A stretch of DNA of 64,000 nt from Roseateles hydrophilus (GTDB lineage: Bacteria > Pseudomonadota > Gammaproteobacteria > Burkholderiales > Burkholderiaceae_C), in the NCBI RefSeq assembly GCF_026712245.1, contig NZ_JAPPUY010000001.1, positions 186,001 to 250,000 of the forward strand. The letters run 5' to 3'. Below the pieces are notes generated by a model. The model had not been told where the DNA came from and searched no databases. It was given only the letters and a program-made list of their open reading frames with translations. This document shows, one piece after another, positions 47,493 to 57,544 of this stretch (the first letter of the stretch is position 1; each line of letters opens with the position of its first letter). The position numbers were made by a program, and so were the translations under genes.

Positions 47493-48938
47493 TCAGGCGC
47501 GACCGTAGGTGTCCTCAAAACGGACGATATCGTCCTCGCCCAGGTAGGAGCCGGACTGGACTTCGATGATCTCCAGCGGCACCTTGCCGGGGTTGGCCAG
47601 GCGGTGGGTCTGGCCCAGCGGGATGTAGGTGGACTGGTTCTCGGTGAGCAGGATGGTCTTGTCGCCGTTGACGATCTCGGCGGTGCCGCTGACGACGATC
47701 CAGTGCTCGGCGCGGTGGTGGTGCATTTGCAGGCTCAACGAGGCGCCGGGCTTGACCATGATGCGCTTGACCTGGTGGCGGGGGCCGTTGTCGATGCTGT
47801 CGTACCAGCCCCAGGGGCGATGCACCTTGCGGTGCAGCGACTGCTCGCCGCGTTGCTCGGCGCCCAGGCGGTTGACGATCTGCTTGACCTCCTGGCTGCG
47901 CGCGCGGTCGCTGACCAGCACGGCGTCGGCCGTCTCGACGACGACGACGTCCTTCAGGCCCACCACGCCCACCAGTCGGCTGGTGGCGTGCACCAGCGTG
48001 TTCTGGCTGTCGGCGATCAGTGCATCGCCGACGAAGGCGTTGCCGGCCTCGTCCTTCTCCGCGACCTGCCAGACGGCCTCCCAGGCGCCGAGGTCGTTCC
48101 AGCCGGCGTCCAACGCCACCATGCGCAGCGGGATGTCGGTGCCCGGGCAGCGCTCCATGACGGCGTAGTCGACGGACTCGCTTGGCACGGCGGCGAACTC
48201 AGCCTTGCCCGGGCGCACGAACTTGCCGTCGGTCTTGCGCGCCGCCCAGGCCGCGCGGGTGGCCTCGGCGATGTCGGGGCGGAAACGCTCCAGGGCCTTC
48301 ATCCAGACGCTGGCGCGCAGCACGAACATGCCGCTGTTCCAGTAGTAGCCGCCTTCCGCGAGGTATTTCCCTGCGGTGGCGAGGTCGGGCTTCTCGACGA
48401 ACTGCGCCACGGCCAGGCCGCCGGCATCGGCGGTGGTGCGGATGTAGCCGTAGCCGGTCTCGGGCCGGTCGGGCGTGATGCCGAGGATGGTGATGCCACC
48501 TTCGGCGGCGATGCGCACGGCCTGCTGCAGCGCGGCGGTGAAGGCGGCGCCGTCGGTGACGGTCTGGTCAGCCGGCGTGACGACGAGCACCGGGTCCTCG
48601 CCGCCCTCGAGCGCCGCAAGTGCCGCGAGCGTCAGGGCCGGCGCGGTGTTGCGGCCCAGCGGCTCCAGCACCACGCTGCTGGGCTCCTGCCGGGTTTCGC
48701 GCAACTGATCCAGCACGAGGAAACGGTGCTCGTCATTGCCGACGATGCAGGGCGGGGCCAGTTCGAGGTCCGGCGCGGCGAGTGCCGCCAAGCGGCGCGC
48801 GGCGAGCTGGAACAGGCTCTCGTTGCCCGACAGCACGAGGAATTGCTTGGGGTAGCCGGCGCGCGACAACGGCCACAGCCGGGTGCCGGAGCCACCAGCC
48901 ATGATGACGGGCAGGACGGGGGTCTTGGAGGTCGACAT
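47493..48938 (-). CDS. manC: Mannose-1-phosphate guanylyltransferase / mannose-6-phosphate isomerase
   Basis: 481 residues, the bifunctional type II PMI length. The N-terminal [24 protein letters not shown] is the GMP pyrophosphorylase site. The C-terminal cupin has RPWGWYDSIDNGPRHQVKRI and SLQMHHHRAEHWIVVSG for the isomerase metal site. It supplies GDP-mannose to Gmd/Fcl encoded 28 kb away. No phosphomannomutase is seen in the window. It follows galE by 12 bp in the reverse operon. Confidence 0.95.
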   Translation of the reverse strand: MSTSKTPVLPVIMAGGSGTRLWPLSRAGYPKQFLVLSGNESLFQLAARRLAALAAPDLELAPPCIVGNDEHRFLVLDQLRETRQEPSSVVLEPLGRNTAPALTLAALAALEGGEDPVLVVTPADQTVTDGAAFTAALQQAVRIAAEGGITILGITPDRPETGYGYIRTTADAGGLAVAQFVEKPDLATAGKYLAEGGYYWNSGMFVLRASVWMKALERFRPDIAEATRAAWAARKTDGKFVRPGKAEFAAVPSESVDYAVMERCPGTDIPLRMVALDAGWNDLGAWEAVWQVAEKDEAGNAFVGDALIADSQNTLVHATSRLVGVVGLKDVVVVETADAVLVSDRARSQEVKQIVNRLGAEQRGEQSLHRKVHRPWGWYDSIDNGPRHQVKRIMVKPGASLSLQMHHHRAEHWIVVSGTAEIVNGDKTILLTENQSTYIPLGQTHRLANPGKVPLEIIEVQSGSYLGEDDIVRFEDTYGRA

Positions 48939-48950
48939 GTAGTTCTCAGT

Positions 48951-49964
48951 TCAGTTGAAGCCTTGGGGGTTGTCGTGCTGCCAGCGCCAGCTGTCGGCAC
49001 ACATACGAGCCAGGTCCAGCTTGGCCTCCCAGCCAAGCAACTCGCGAGCCAGTGCCGGGTCGGCCCAGCAGGCCGCCACGTCGCCGGGGCGACGCGCGAC
49101 GATCTCGTACGGCACGGGGCGGCCGCTGGCAGCCTCGTACGCGCGCACCAGGTCCAGCACGCTGTAGCCCTGGCCGGTGCCGACGTTGACGGTCAGCGAG
49201 CCGGGCTGGTCCAGCAGCCGGCGCAGTGCGGCGACATGGCCTTCGGCCAGGTCCATCACGTGGATGTAGTCGCGCACGCCGGTGCCGTCTGGCGTCGGGT
49301 AGTCGTTGCCGAACACCGACAGCGCCGCGCGCCGGCCCACGGCCACCTGGGCCACGTAGGGCATCAGGTTGTTGGGCGTGCCGCGCGGGTCTTCGCCGAT
49401 GCGGCCGCTTTCATGCGCGCCGACGGGGTTGAAGTAGCGCAGGCTGGCGGTCTGCCAGGCCGGTTCGGCTGCGCCCAGGTCCCGCAGGATCTGCTCGCCC
49501 ATCAGCTTGGTGGCGCCGTAAGGGTTGGTCGCGGAGGTCGGGGCGTCCTCGCGCAGCGGCAGTTGATCCGGGGAGCCGTAGACGGTGGCGCTGGAGCTGA
49601 ACACGATGCGCATGCAGCCGTGGCGCTTCATGACCTCACAGGTGTTGACCAGGCCGCCGATGTTGTTGCGGTAGTAAGCCAGCGGCTGGCTGACCGACTC
49701 ACCCACGGCCTTGAAGGCCGCGAAGTGCACGACGGCGGCTGGGCGGTGGCGGGCGAAGACCGCGTCCATCTGCGCGGTGTCGCAGACGTCGGCCTGCTCG
49801 AACTCGATGGCGGCCGGCGCCAGCTCGGCCAGGCGCTCCAGCACGCGCGGCGAGCTGTTGGCGAAGTTGTCCACGCCAACGACACGGTAGCCCGCCGCCT
49901 GCAGGGCCAGCCAGGTGTGCGAGGCGATGTAGCCGGCGGCGCCGGTGAGCAGGACGGTCGTCAT
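48951..49964 (-). CDS. galE: UDP-glucose 4-epimerase
   Basis: 337 residues. VLLTGAAGYIASHTWLALQ has Ala for the third Gly of the GxxGxxG motif, a variant also met in extended SDR epimerases. The catalytic SSSATVYG and NPYGATKLMGEQIL are intact, as are RYFNPVGAHESGRIGEDP and RDYIHVMDLAEGH. It interconverts UDP-glucose and UDP-galactose. Lies 9 bp after epsL. Confidence 0.95.
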   Translation of the reverse strand: MTTVLLTGAAGYIASHTWLALQAAGYRVVGVDNFANSSPRVLERLAELAPAAIEFEQADVCDTAQMDAVFARHRPAAVVHFAAFKAVGESVSQPLAYYRNNIGGLVNTCEVMKRHGCMRIVFSSSATVYGSPDQLPLREDAPTSATNPYGATKLMGEQILRDLGAAEPAWQTASLRYFNPVGAHESGRIGEDPRGTPNNLMPYVAQVAVGRRAALSVFGNDYPTPDGTGVRDYIHVMDLAEGHVAALRRLLDQPGSLTVNVGTGQGYSVLDLVRAYEAASGRPVPYEIVARRPGDVAACWADPALARELLGWEAKLDLARMCADSWRWQHDNPQGFN

Positions 49965-49973
49965 TGCGTGAGC

Positions 49974-51230
49974 TCAGTAAAAGATGGCCTGGCCGGTGCA
50001 GCCGACGCTGTTGGCGCTGAAGATGTACTGCGGCACGCTGCTGTCGCGCTCGACATGGTCCGCCTGGCAACTCAGGTTGAAGCTTCGCGAGAAGGCCCAG
50101 CGCAGGCCCAGGTTGTAGGACTTGGTGTCGTCCAGCGTGTCGGCGATGGCGGCGCCCGAATCGCTGCTGCGCCGCGCGTTGTTGCTGCTGGCCCGGGCGC
50201 TGAGGCTGAGCTTGGCGGTCAGCGCGTAGCTGCCGCCCAGCTGCCAGCTGGTGTAGACACGGTTCAGGTCGCCGGTGCGGACGGTGCTTTCCTGGCCCGT
50301 GTCGCGCGCGTACTGCAGGTTGAGCTGCAGTTTGGCCGTGGGCTGCCAGGCCAGGCCCACGGAGCCGGTGGTGCCGCTGAAGTCACGCAGCTGGTCCAGG
50401 CTGTTGCTGGTCTTGCTGCGGCTGATGCGGGTGTTCAGGCTGCTGCGGCCGCCCAGCGTCCAGCGGGTGGTGAAGTCGATGTCGTCGCGCGTGTAGTCGT
50501 TGCGAGCGGTGACAGCGACAGGCAGCAGTGTCGTGGGGTCCAGTGCGAACTGGCCGGTGGGGTAACGCGGGTTGTGGCCCTTGGTGCGCCGCCCGACCAG
50601 GCCCAGCCTCACGTTGCCGGCCGGTGTGGCGTACGCCCCCAGCGAGCCGGCGTTCTGGCGGTAGACGTAGCGGCTGTATTCCTCGGCGCTGAAGTCGCGC
50701 TGGCGCTGCGTGACGCCGGCTTCCAGCGAGTAGCGCGTGCCGACACCAAGCCGGGCCAGCGCCTGGTACTCGTCGTTGCTCTCGATGTTCTTCTTGAAGA
50801 TCTGCGTCGTGCCGTCGCCGCGGTTGAAGTCGGCCATCGAACGGTCGTTCTTGGCGCTCAGGGTGCCCGACAGGTTGGCGATCGTTTCCCAGTTCAGCGC
50901 GCCACGCAGGCTGTGCGAGCGGTAGTTCAGCTCGCGGTTGTTGCTGTAGCGGTTGTTCTGCAGCGCACCGTCCAGCGTCAGGTGCTGGCGGCCCAGGCGC
51001 GTGTCGATGCCGCCCAGCAGGCCGGCGCTCGTCACCGTGTCGCTGTTGGGCGTGTTGGCCTGGCGGTAGACATTGGACAGGTGCGACACGCCCAGCGAGG
51101 CGCCCGCGTAGAACGGCACGGTGTCGTCGGTCTGGGCGTGAGCGCCAGGCAGCGCGGCCGCCAGGGCCGCCGCGAGTGCGAGGCGTGCCGGGCCAGCCCG
51201 GCGCGTGGCGCGAAGAAGTTCAGTAGGCAT
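49974..51230 (-). CDS. epsL: EpsL-like outer membrane beta-barrel protein
   Basis: 418 residues from ATG 51230; a TTG three codons upstream is less likely. Signal peptide RLALAAALAAALPGAHAQ, then alternating amphipathic strands with many polar/aromatic pairs, ending in the aromatic QAIFY expected of outer-membrane barrels. The pattern fits EpsL of exosortase-linked EPS operons, probably the outer-membrane secretion pore or its partner. It overlaps the transferase gene upstream by 11 bp. Confidence 0.82.
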   Translation of the reverse strand: MPTELLRATRRAGPARLALAAALAAALPGAHAQTDDTVPFYAGASLGVSHLSNVYRQANTPNSDTVTSAGLLGGIDTRLGRQHLTLDGALQNNRYSNNRELNYRSHSLRGALNWETIANLSGTLSAKNDRSMADFNRGDGTTQIFKKNIESNDEYQALARLGVGTRYSLEAGVTQRQRDFSAEEYSRYVYRQNAGSLGAYATPAGNVRLGLVGRRTKGHNPRYPTGQFALDPTTLLPVAVTARNDYTRDDIDFTTRWTLGGRSSLNTRISRSKTSNSLDQLRDFSGTTGSVGLAWQPTAKLQLNLQYARDTGQESTVRTGDLNRVYTSWQLGGSYALTAKLSLSARASSNNARRSSDSGAAIADTLDDTKSYNLGLRWAFSRSFNLSCQADHVERDSSVPQYIFSANSVGCTGQAIFY

Positions 51231-52608
51231 GTCGATCAAACACCACCAGCCGCACGGTGCGCAGGATGATCTGCAGATCCAGTGCCAGCGACCAGTTGCG
51301 CAGGTATTCCAGGTCGTATTCGACGCGGGCCACCATCTTGTCGATGGTGTCGGTCTCGCCCCGCAGGCCGTTCACCTGGGCCCAGCCGGTGATGCCGGGC
51401 TTGACCTTGTGGCGCACCATGTAGGCCTTGATGAGCTTGCGGTATTCCTCATTGTGGGCCACGGCATGCGGGCGCGGCCCCACGATGCTCATGCGGCCCT
51501 GCAGCACGTTGATGAACTGCGGCAGTTCGTCCAGCGAGGTCTTGCGGATGAAGGCGCCAAAGGGCGTGATGCGCGCATCGCCCTTGGTCGCCTGCTTGAC
51601 GACGGCGCCGTTGTCCTGCGTGCGCATCGAACGGAACTTGTAGACGATGATTTCCTCGCCATCCAGGCCGTTGCGACGCTGCTTGAAGATGATGGGGCCC
51701 GGGGAGCTGAGCTTCACGCCGATGGCCAGTGCGAGCAGGATGGGTGAGATCAGCACCAGGATGACAGACGCCAGCACGATGTCGCTGATTCGCTTGACCA
51801 GTCGGTTGGTGCCAGTGAACGGGGTTTCGCAAATGCCGACAACCGGCACGCCGTTCATGTCCTGCAGGCGGCCCTGGATGATGCTGATGCCGAACACGTC
51901 CGGCACGAAGAACAACGATGCCGTCGTGCCTTGCACCTGCTCCAGCAACTCCACGATGCGCGGCTGCGAGCCGAGCGGCAGCGTGATGTAGACCTCGCGC
52001 ACACCTTTCTCGCGCACGAACTCGCTGAGTCGGTTCAGCGGCCCCAGCAACTCGACGCCCGCATCCGGGTGCAAGCGCTCGCGGTTGCGGTCATCGAAAT
52101 AGCCCAGGCAGATGACACCCTGTGAATCGCGCAGCGCCCGCGCCACCTTGTGGCCCAGAGCGCCCGCGCCCACGATGACGGCGGTACGGCGTGCGGCTGG
52201 GTCGCTGCCGCGCCAGCGTTGTACGCGCCTGCCGATCTCGATGGCGGTGATCTGCAGCACCGGCGTGAGGGCCGCCCACCACACCAGCACCTCGGTCTCA
52301 AAGTAGTGCAGGCTGCTGGTGGCATAGCCGCAGAGCAGCAGGATGCCCAGCAACACCACCCAGGAAGACAACACATCCACGATGGCGCTGGCCGGGTGGT
52401 CGTTGAACCGGTTGCGGCCCGGGAACGTCAGCGCGAACACCAGCAGGCACAGCGTCAGCGTGGGGCGCAGCACGGGTTCGTCGAAGTGACCGTTCACGAG
52501 CAGGAAGGTCAGCACGATGAGGCCCGGCTCCAAGAACGCAGCGACGAGCGACTCGACCGATTGCGGGGCGCTGTAGAAGGTTCTCTTGTAGCTTCGATCC
52601 TCGAACAT
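51220..52608 (-). CDS. Undecaprenyl-phosphate glucose phosphotransferase (WcaJ/EpsB type)
   Basis: 462 residues. Four or five N-terminal transmembrane segments are followed by a Rossmann-like domain (RRTAVIVGAGALGHKVARAL), then a further helix and the catalytic polyprenyl glycosylphosphotransferase domain: FKQRRNGLDGEEIIVYKFRS, KTSLDELPQFINVLQGRMS and VGPRPHAVAHNEEY, which include the conserved Asp-Glu and Arg-Pro-Arg. It transfers a sugar-1-phosphate, probably glucose, to undecaprenyl phosphate and so starts EPS synthesis. It heads the reverse operon epsL-galE-manC. Confidence 0.93.
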   Translation of the reverse strand: MFEDRSYKRTFYSAPQSVESLVAAFLEPGLIVLTFLLVNGHFDEPVLRPTLTLCLLVFALTFPGRNRFNDHPASAIVDVLSSWVVLLGILLLCGYATSSLHYFETEVLVWWAALTPVLQITAIEIGRRVQRWRGSDPAARRTAVIVGAGALGHKVARALRDSQGVICLGYFDDRNRERLHPDAGVELLGPLNRLSEFVREKGVREVYITLPLGSQPRIVELLEQVQGTTASLFFVPDVFGISIIQGRLQDMNGVPVVGICETPFTGTNRLVKRISDIVLASVILVLISPILLALAIGVKLSSPGPIIFKQRRNGLDGEEIIVYKFRSMRTQDNGAVVKQATKGDARITPFGAFIRKTSLDELPQFINVLQGRMSIVGPRPHAVAHNEEYRKLIKAYMVRHKVKPGITGWAQVNGLRGETDTIDKMVARVEYDLEYLRNWSLALDLQIILRTVRLVVFDRHAY

Positions 52609-52735
52609 CGTGTTCCGGTGCGGGTTTGACGTGACCAGGGGCTTGCAAAAAGCGATCCGGGATTCTCCCCTAACAATTTTGACAACCGTGCGGGGCTCGT
52701 CCCCTGTTCAGGGCCCACTGCCTACAATCTTGAGC

Positions 52736-53272
52736 ATGCCCGTCTCCTGGCCCATGCCCTCCCTGTCGCCGCTGCTGATGCCGGCTCTCCAAGACCGCCT
52801 CGTGCTGTTGATCAACCATGTGGTGTCGCGCGAGCCCATTGCGGCGCAGCGGCTGCGGCCGCTGGCCGGGCGGGGCCTGGTGGTGACGCTGTCGGGCTGG
52901 CCGTCGGTGCTGCCGGCAGCACCTGACCTGGTGCTGGGTGTCACACCCGCCGGCCTGTTCGAGCGGCTCGACGCGCCGCCCGCAGGGCAGGGCGGCCTGC
53001 GCATCGAGATTGACGCTTCCAATCCGGCGAAGCTCGCCTTGGGCGCGCTCAGCGGCGAGGCGCCGCGCGTCAGCGTGCAGGGCGACGCGGCCTTTGCCGG
53101 CGAGATGCACTGGCTGATGGACAACCTGCGCTGGGACATCGAGGACGACCTGGCAGGCATCGTCGGCCCGCTGCCGGCCCGGCAACTGGGCCAGTTCGGC
53201 CGGGCGCTGCGGCGCACGCTGTCCGGCGTGGCCGGGCGCTTTGCTGCCAAGACGGCCGGTAGCGGCGCATGA
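52736..53272 (+). CDS. ubiJ: Ubiquinone biosynthesis accessory factor UbiJ (SCP2 domain)
   Basis: 178 residues from ATG 52736. An SCP2-like lipid-binding domain (residues about 50-125) is followed by the UbiJ signature [18 protein letters not shown]. UbiJ is a lipid-binding partner of the aerobic ubiquinone biosynthesis complex. It overlaps ubiB by 4 bp (ATGA), the classical arrangement. Confidence 0.85.
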   Translation: MPVSWPMPSLSPLLMPALQDRLVLLINHVVSREPIAAQRLRPLAGRGLVVTLSGWPSVLPAAPDLVLGVTPAGLFERLDAPPAGQGGLRIEIDASNPAKLALGALSGEAPRVSVQGDAAFAGEMHWLMDNLRWDIEDDLAGIVGPLPARQLGQFGRALRRTLSGVAGRFAAKTAGSGA

Positions 53273-54831
53273 GGTTTTTCTCCCGGCTGCTGGTCATCCT
53301 GTGGACGATCTGGCGCTTCGGCCTCGATGACCTGGCGCTGTCGGGCCTGCAGCGCCGCCGCTTCCAGCTGCTGAGACGCGCAACCCGCCTGGGCCGGCGC
53401 TGGCAGGAGCCGCGCGGTGTGCGGCTGCGCCTCGCCTTGGAGCGCCTGGGCCCCATTTTTGTGAAGTTCGGTCAGGTGCTGTCCACGCGGCGCGACCTGC
53501 TGCCGCCGGATGTGTCGCTGGAACTGGCCAAGCTGCAGGATCGCGTGCCGCCGTTCCCAGCCGCGCAGTCGCGGGCGTTGGTGGAGCGGGCCTTCGGCCG
53601 GCCGCTGGCCGAGCTGTTCGCCAGCTTCGACGCCGAGCCGGTGGCCAGCGCCAGCATCGCGCAGGTGCATTTCGCCACGCTCAAGGACGGCCGCGAGGTG
53701 GCCGTCAAGGTGTTGCGGCCGGGCATGCTGGACATCATCGACGACGACCTGGCGCTGATGCGCCGGCTGGCGGTGTGGATCGAGCGCTTCTCGGCCGACG
53801 GTCGCCGCCTCAAGCCGCGCGAGGTGGTCGCCGAGTTCGACATGTACCTGCATGACGAACTCGACCTGGTGCGCGAGGCGGCCAATGCGGCGCAGCTGCG
53901 CCGCAACATGGACGGCCTGGGGCTCGTCATGGTGCCGGAGATGCACTGGGATCTGTGCAGCCCCGAGGTCATCGTCATGGAGCGCATGAAGGGCGTGCCT
54001 ATTTCGCACCGCCCCGCGCTGGATGCCGCCGGCATCGACATCAAGAAGCTGGCCCGCGATGGCGTGACCATCTTCTTCACGCAGGTCTTCCGCGACGGCT
54101 TCTTCCACGCCGACATGCACCCCGGCAACATCCAGGTGAGCCTGGCGCCCGAGACCTTCGGCCGCTACATCGCACTGGACTTCGGCATCATCGGCACGCT
54201 GACCGAGGTGGACAAAGACTACCTGGCGCAGAACTTCATCGCCTTCTTCCAGCGCGACTACAAGCGCGTGGCCGAGTTGCACATCGCGTCGGGCTGGGTG
54301 CCGTCCGAGACGCGCGTGGATGCACTGGAAAGCGCCGTGCGTGCCGTCTGTGAGCCGCACTTCGACCGTCCGCTGAAGGACATCTCGCTGGGCCAGGTGC
54401 TGATGCGGCTGTTCCAGACCTCGCGCCGCTTCAATGTCGAGATCCAGCCGCAACTGGTGCTGCTGCAGAAAACGCTGCTGAACGTCGAAGGCCTGGGCCG
54501 CGAGCTGGACCCCGAGCTGGACCTGTGGGCCACGGCCAAGCCCTTTCTGGAGCGCTGGATGAATGAGCAGGTCGGCTGGCCGGCGTTCCAGGCGCAGCTG
54601 ATGAAGGAGGCGCCGCGCTTTGCGCAGCTGGTGCCGCAGATGCCGCGCCTGCTGCACGACGCACTGAAGCAGCAGGCCCGAGGGCAGGGCGATGCCGAGC
54701 TGAAGGCGCTGGTGCGCGAGCTGCGCAGCACCAACCGGCTGTTGTCGGGGCTGCTGTGGGGCGCGGTGGGCTTCTCGCTTGGCATCGGCCTTGCGTGGCT
54801 GGCGCTGCGCTTTCTGGACCTCGGCCTCTAG
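53269..54831 (+). CDS. ubiB: UbiB protein kinase-like ATPase
   Basis: 520 residues. The KxGQ motif ([19 protein letters not shown]), the Ala-rich [11 protein letters not shown] loop, [10 protein letters not shown] and the catalytic HADMHPGN and ALDFGIIG are present. Two C-terminal transmembrane helices ([20 protein letters not shown] onward) anchor it in the inner membrane. It is needed for ubiquinone biosynthesis or quinone precursor extraction. Confidence 0.95.
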   Translation: MRFFSRLLVILWTIWRFGLDDLALSGLQRRRFQLLRRATRLGRRWQEPRGVRLRLALERLGPIFVKFGQVLSTRRDLLPPDVSLELAKLQDRVPPFPAAQSRALVERAFGRPLAELFASFDAEPVASASIAQVHFATLKDGREVAVKVLRPGMLDIIDDDLALMRRLAVWIERFSADGRRLKPREVVAEFDMYLHDELDLVREAANAAQLRRNMDGLGLVMVPEMHWDLCSPEVIVMERMKGVPISHRPALDAAGIDIKKLARDGVTIFFTQVFRDGFFHADMHPGNIQVSLAPETFGRYIALDFGIIGTLTEVDKDYLAQNFIAFFQRDYKRVAELHIASGWVPSETRVDALESAVRAVCEPHFDRPLKDISLGQVLMRLFQTSRRFNVEIQPQLVLLQKTLLNVEGLGRELDPELDLWATAKPFLERWMNEQVGWPAFQAQLMKEAPRFAQLVPQMPRLLHDALKQQARGQGDAELKALVRELRSTNRLLSGLLWGAVGFSLGIGLAWLALRFLDLGL

Positions 54832-54899
54832 GCCTGCGAAGGCGCGCCGCCTTCATAATCCGCGCCACTTTTTTCCGGCCCGCCCTTTCTGACGCTCCC

Positions 54900-56363
54900 A
54901 TGAACACCACGTTGATCGTTTTCGTCGTGCTCTACCTGCTCGGCACGCTGGCCATCGGCGTCTGGGCCGGCACACGGGTCAAGAACACCTCGGACTTCGC
55001 CGTGGCCGGCCGCAGCCTGCCGCTGGTGATGGTGATCACGACGACCTTCGCCACCTGGTTTGGTGCCGAGACGGTGATGGGCATCCCGGCCAAGTTCGTG
55101 CAGGGCGGCCTGGGCGCCATCGTGGAAGACCCGTTTGGCGCCGGCCTGTGCCTGGTGCTGGTGGGCACCTTCTTCGCAGCCAAGCTCTACCGCAGGAACC
55201 TGCTGACCATCGGCGACTTCTACCGCCAGCGCTACGGGCGCGGCGTCGAGATCTTCTGCTCGCTGGCCATCATCCTGAGCTACCTGGGCTGGGTGGCGGC
55301 GCAGGTCACGGCGCTGGGCCTGGTGTTCAGCATCCTGACCAACGGCGCGATGAGCCCGGAGATGGGCATGATCGTGGGCCTGCTGGCGGTGCTGGTGTAC
55401 GTCGTCATCGGCGGCTTCCTGGCCGTGGCGTGGACGGACTTCATCCAGATGATCGTGCTGGTGCTGGGGCTGACCGCCATTGCCGTGTTCTCGGCCGACC
55501 TGGCCGGTGGCGCCGACAAGGTGTTGAACCTGGCTGCGCAGAAGGACCTGGGCAAGTTCCTGCCCGAGCCCGGCTTCACCGAGATCGCGATGTTCCTCGG
55601 CGCGGCGCTGACCATGATGCTGGGCTCCATCCCGCAGCAGGACGTGTTCCAGCGCGTCATGTCGGCCAAGGACGCCAAGACCGCCGAGCGCGGCGCCATC
55701 ATCGGCGGCTTCAGCTACATCGCCTTCGCCTTCGTGCCCATGTTCATCGTGCTGGCGGCGGTCGTCGTCATGGGCGACCAGGCGCTGGAGCTGGCGCAGA
55801 ACGACTATCAGCGCGTGCTGCCCAGCTTCATCATGGGCCACATGCCGCTGCTGATGCAGATCCTGTTCTTCGGCGCGCTGCTGTCGGCCATCAAGAGCAC
55901 CTCTTCGGCCACGCTGCTGGCGCCCACGACCAGCTTCGTCGAGAACATCCTGAAGCAGATCCGCCCCGGCATGAGCGACAAGCAGGCGCTGGTGGCGATG
56001 CGCGTGACGCTGGTGATCTTCGCGTTCGCGGTGCTGGCCTATGCCATCGCGCTGCAGGGCACGCCCATCTACGACCTCGTCAGCGCGGCCTACCAGGTCA
56101 CGCTGGTGGCGGCCTTCACGCCGCTGGTGTTCGGCCTGTACTGGCAGCGCGCGACGACGCAGGGCGCGATCTTCTCCATCTTTGCCGGTGTTGGTGTGTG
56201 GGTGGCGTTCTTCCCGCAGGTCACGACCTGGAGCGAGTACTTCCCCGGTCAGCTCGCTGGCCTGCTGGCTGCGATCGCCGGCATGGTGCTGGGCTCGCTG
56301 ATGCCGCAACTCCTGACCAACCGCCACGAGCATGTCAGCCACCATCTGAAGCCGCACGGCTGA
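54900..56363 (+). CDS. Sodium:solute symporter family transporter
   Basis: 487 residues from ATG 54900, with about 13 transmembrane helices of the SSS (LeuT-fold) family. The N-terminal TSDFAVAGRSLPLVMV and TWFGAETVMGIPAKF, then GGFLAVAWTDFIQM and IPQQDVFQRVMSAKD, are characteristic. The substrate cannot be told; it could be a carboxylate, amino acid or sugar. Confidence 0.9.
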   Translation: MNTTLIVFVVLYLLGTLAIGVWAGTRVKNTSDFAVAGRSLPLVMVITTTFATWFGAETVMGIPAKFVQGGLGAIVEDPFGAGLCLVLVGTFFAAKLYRRNLLTIGDFYRQRYGRGVEIFCSLAIILSYLGWVAAQVTALGLVFSILTNGAMSPEMGMIVGLLAVLVYVVIGGFLAVAWTDFIQMIVLVLGLTAIAVFSADLAGGADKVLNLAAQKDLGKFLPEPGFTEIAMFLGAALTMMLGSIPQQDVFQRVMSAKDAKTAERGAIIGGFSYIAFAFVPMFIVLAAVVVMGDQALELAQNDYQRVLPSFIMGHMPLLMQILFFGALLSAIKSTSSATLLAPTTSFVENILKQIRPGMSDKQALVAMRVTLVIFAFAVLAYAIALQGTPIYDLVSAAYQVTLVAAFTPLVFGLYWQRATTQGAIFSIFAGVGVWVAFFPQVTTWSEYFPGQLAGLLAAIAGMVLGSLMPQLLTNRHEHVSHHLKPHG

Positions 56364-56419
56364 GCCTCGCCTAAAATCGCGGGCTTTGCGTCTTACCCTG
56401 CTCCCGCGAGCCTGACACC

Positions 56420-56749
56420 ATGCCCATCTACGCCTACCGCTGCAGCGCCTGTGGCCACGCCAAGGACGTGCTGCAAAAGATGTCCGACGCGCCGCTGACC
56501 ACCTGCCCGGCGTGCTCGGCGGAAGCCTTCAGCAAGCAGGTCACCGCCGCCGGCTTCCAGCTCAAGGGCTCCGGCTGGTACGTGACCGACTTCCGTGGCG
56601 GCAGTGGCGGCGCCGCGGCGACCGGCGCTGGCGCAGCGGCTGCATCGACGACGAGTGCCGAGCCTGCGGCACCGGCCGCCGACGCGCCCAAGGCCGAGGC
56701 CGCCAGCGCGTCGTCCACCCCCTGCGGCGGCTCCTGCGCCTGCCACTGA
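56420..56749 (+). CDS. FmdB family zinc ribbon protein
   Basis: 109 residues. The zinc ribbon MPIYAYRCSACGHAKDVLQK..TTCPACSAEAFSK has two CxxC pairs, followed by FQLKGSGWYVTDF, typical of FmdB proteins. The tail is Ala-rich and ends GGSCACH with extra cysteines. In proteobacteria it usually precedes the DUF502 gene and aspS, as here. Function is unknown, perhaps regulatory. Confidence 0.9.
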   Translation: MPIYAYRCSACGHAKDVLQKMSDAPLTTCPACSAEAFSKQVTAAGFQLKGSGWYVTDFRGGSGGAAATGAGAAAASTTSAEPAAPAADAPKAEAASASSTPCGGSCACH

Positions 56750-56759
56750 TCGGAACTCC

Positions 56760-57443
56760 GTGGGCGCTTCTCTTCGCAAGTACCTGGTTGCCGGCCTGCT
56801 GGTCTGGCTGCCGCTCGCCATCACCGTCTGGGTGCTGACGGGGGCGCTGGACGTCGTCAACGGCGTCTTCGGTGCGCTGCTGTCCGCGCTCGCGCTCGTC
56901 ATGCCCGGCGCCTGGCGCGACAGCATCCTGTCGCTGCAGCACGTGCCCGGCCTGGGCCTGGCCATCCTGGCCGGCGGCCTGCTGGCGACCGGCGTGTTCG
57001 TGGCCAACATCTTCGGCCAGTGGCTGCTGACGCAGTGGGACCGGCTGATGTCCAACATCCCCATCGTCAAGAGCATCTACAGCTCGGTCAAGCAGGTGTC
57101 GGACACGCTGTTCTCCAGCAGCGGCAACGCGTTCCGCGAGGCGGTGCTGGTGCAGTACCCGCGCGCCGGCAGCTGGACGATTGCCTTCGTCACCGGCGCG
57201 CCCAGCGGCGAGGTGGCCTGCCACCTGCCGGATGAGCATGTCAGCCTCTACGTGCCGACCACGCCCAACCCGACCTCGGGTTTCTTCCTCATCGTGCCGC
57301 GCGCCGACGTCAAGCCACTGCAGATGACGGTGGACGAGGCGCTGAAATACATCATCTCGATGGGCACCGTGGCGCCGTTGACGCAGGCGGGCCAGCCCTG
57401 CGAGCCGTCGGCCGACGCGCCCCACCAGCCGGGTCGAAATTAA
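56760..57443 (+). CDS. DUF502 inner membrane protein
   Basis: 227 residues from the GTG at 56760, 10 bp after the FmdB gene. Two transmembrane helices (LRKYLVAGLLVWLPLAITVW and a second near residues 60-85) precede the conserved IPIVKSIYSSVKQVSDTLF and PNPTSGFFLIVPRADV. A conserved family of unknown function, nearly always next to fmdB and aspS. The first of several possible starts lies inside fmdB and has no family similarity, so it was rejected. Confidence 0.88.
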   Translation: MGASLRKYLVAGLLVWLPLAITVWVLTGALDVVNGVFGALLSALALVMPGAWRDSILSLQHVPGLGLAILAGGLLATGVFVANIFGQWLLTQWDRLMSNIPIVKSIYSSVKQVSDTLFSSSGNAFREAVLVQYPRAGSWTIAFVTGAPSGEVACHLPDEHVSLYVPTTPNPTSGFFLIVPRADVKPLQMTVDEALKYIISMGTVAPLTQAGQPCEPSADAPHQPGRN

Positions 57444-57448
57444 CTGGG

Positions 57449-57472
57449 TTGGGCGCCTCGGCAGGCGCCCAA
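57449..57472 (+). terminator. Hairpin after DUF502 gene
   Basis: TTGGGCGCCT-CGGC-AGGCGCCCAA, a perfect 10-bp stem with a tetraloop 5 bp after the stop. There is no U-run; it may be a weak terminator, an attenuator, or a processing site before aspS. Confidence 0.5.
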
Positions 57473-57544
57473 TCCTGAGGGCCATGAGCTCATTCGCGCC
57501 GCCTGCAAGACACACACACCCTGCAAAGAATCCGGAGTAATCCC

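Noticed and set aside
47604-51269. A 1221-codon plus-strand frame opposite manC, galE and epsL
   Set aside because: A shadow of three well-supported genes in GC-rich DNA; the translation has no recognisable domain.
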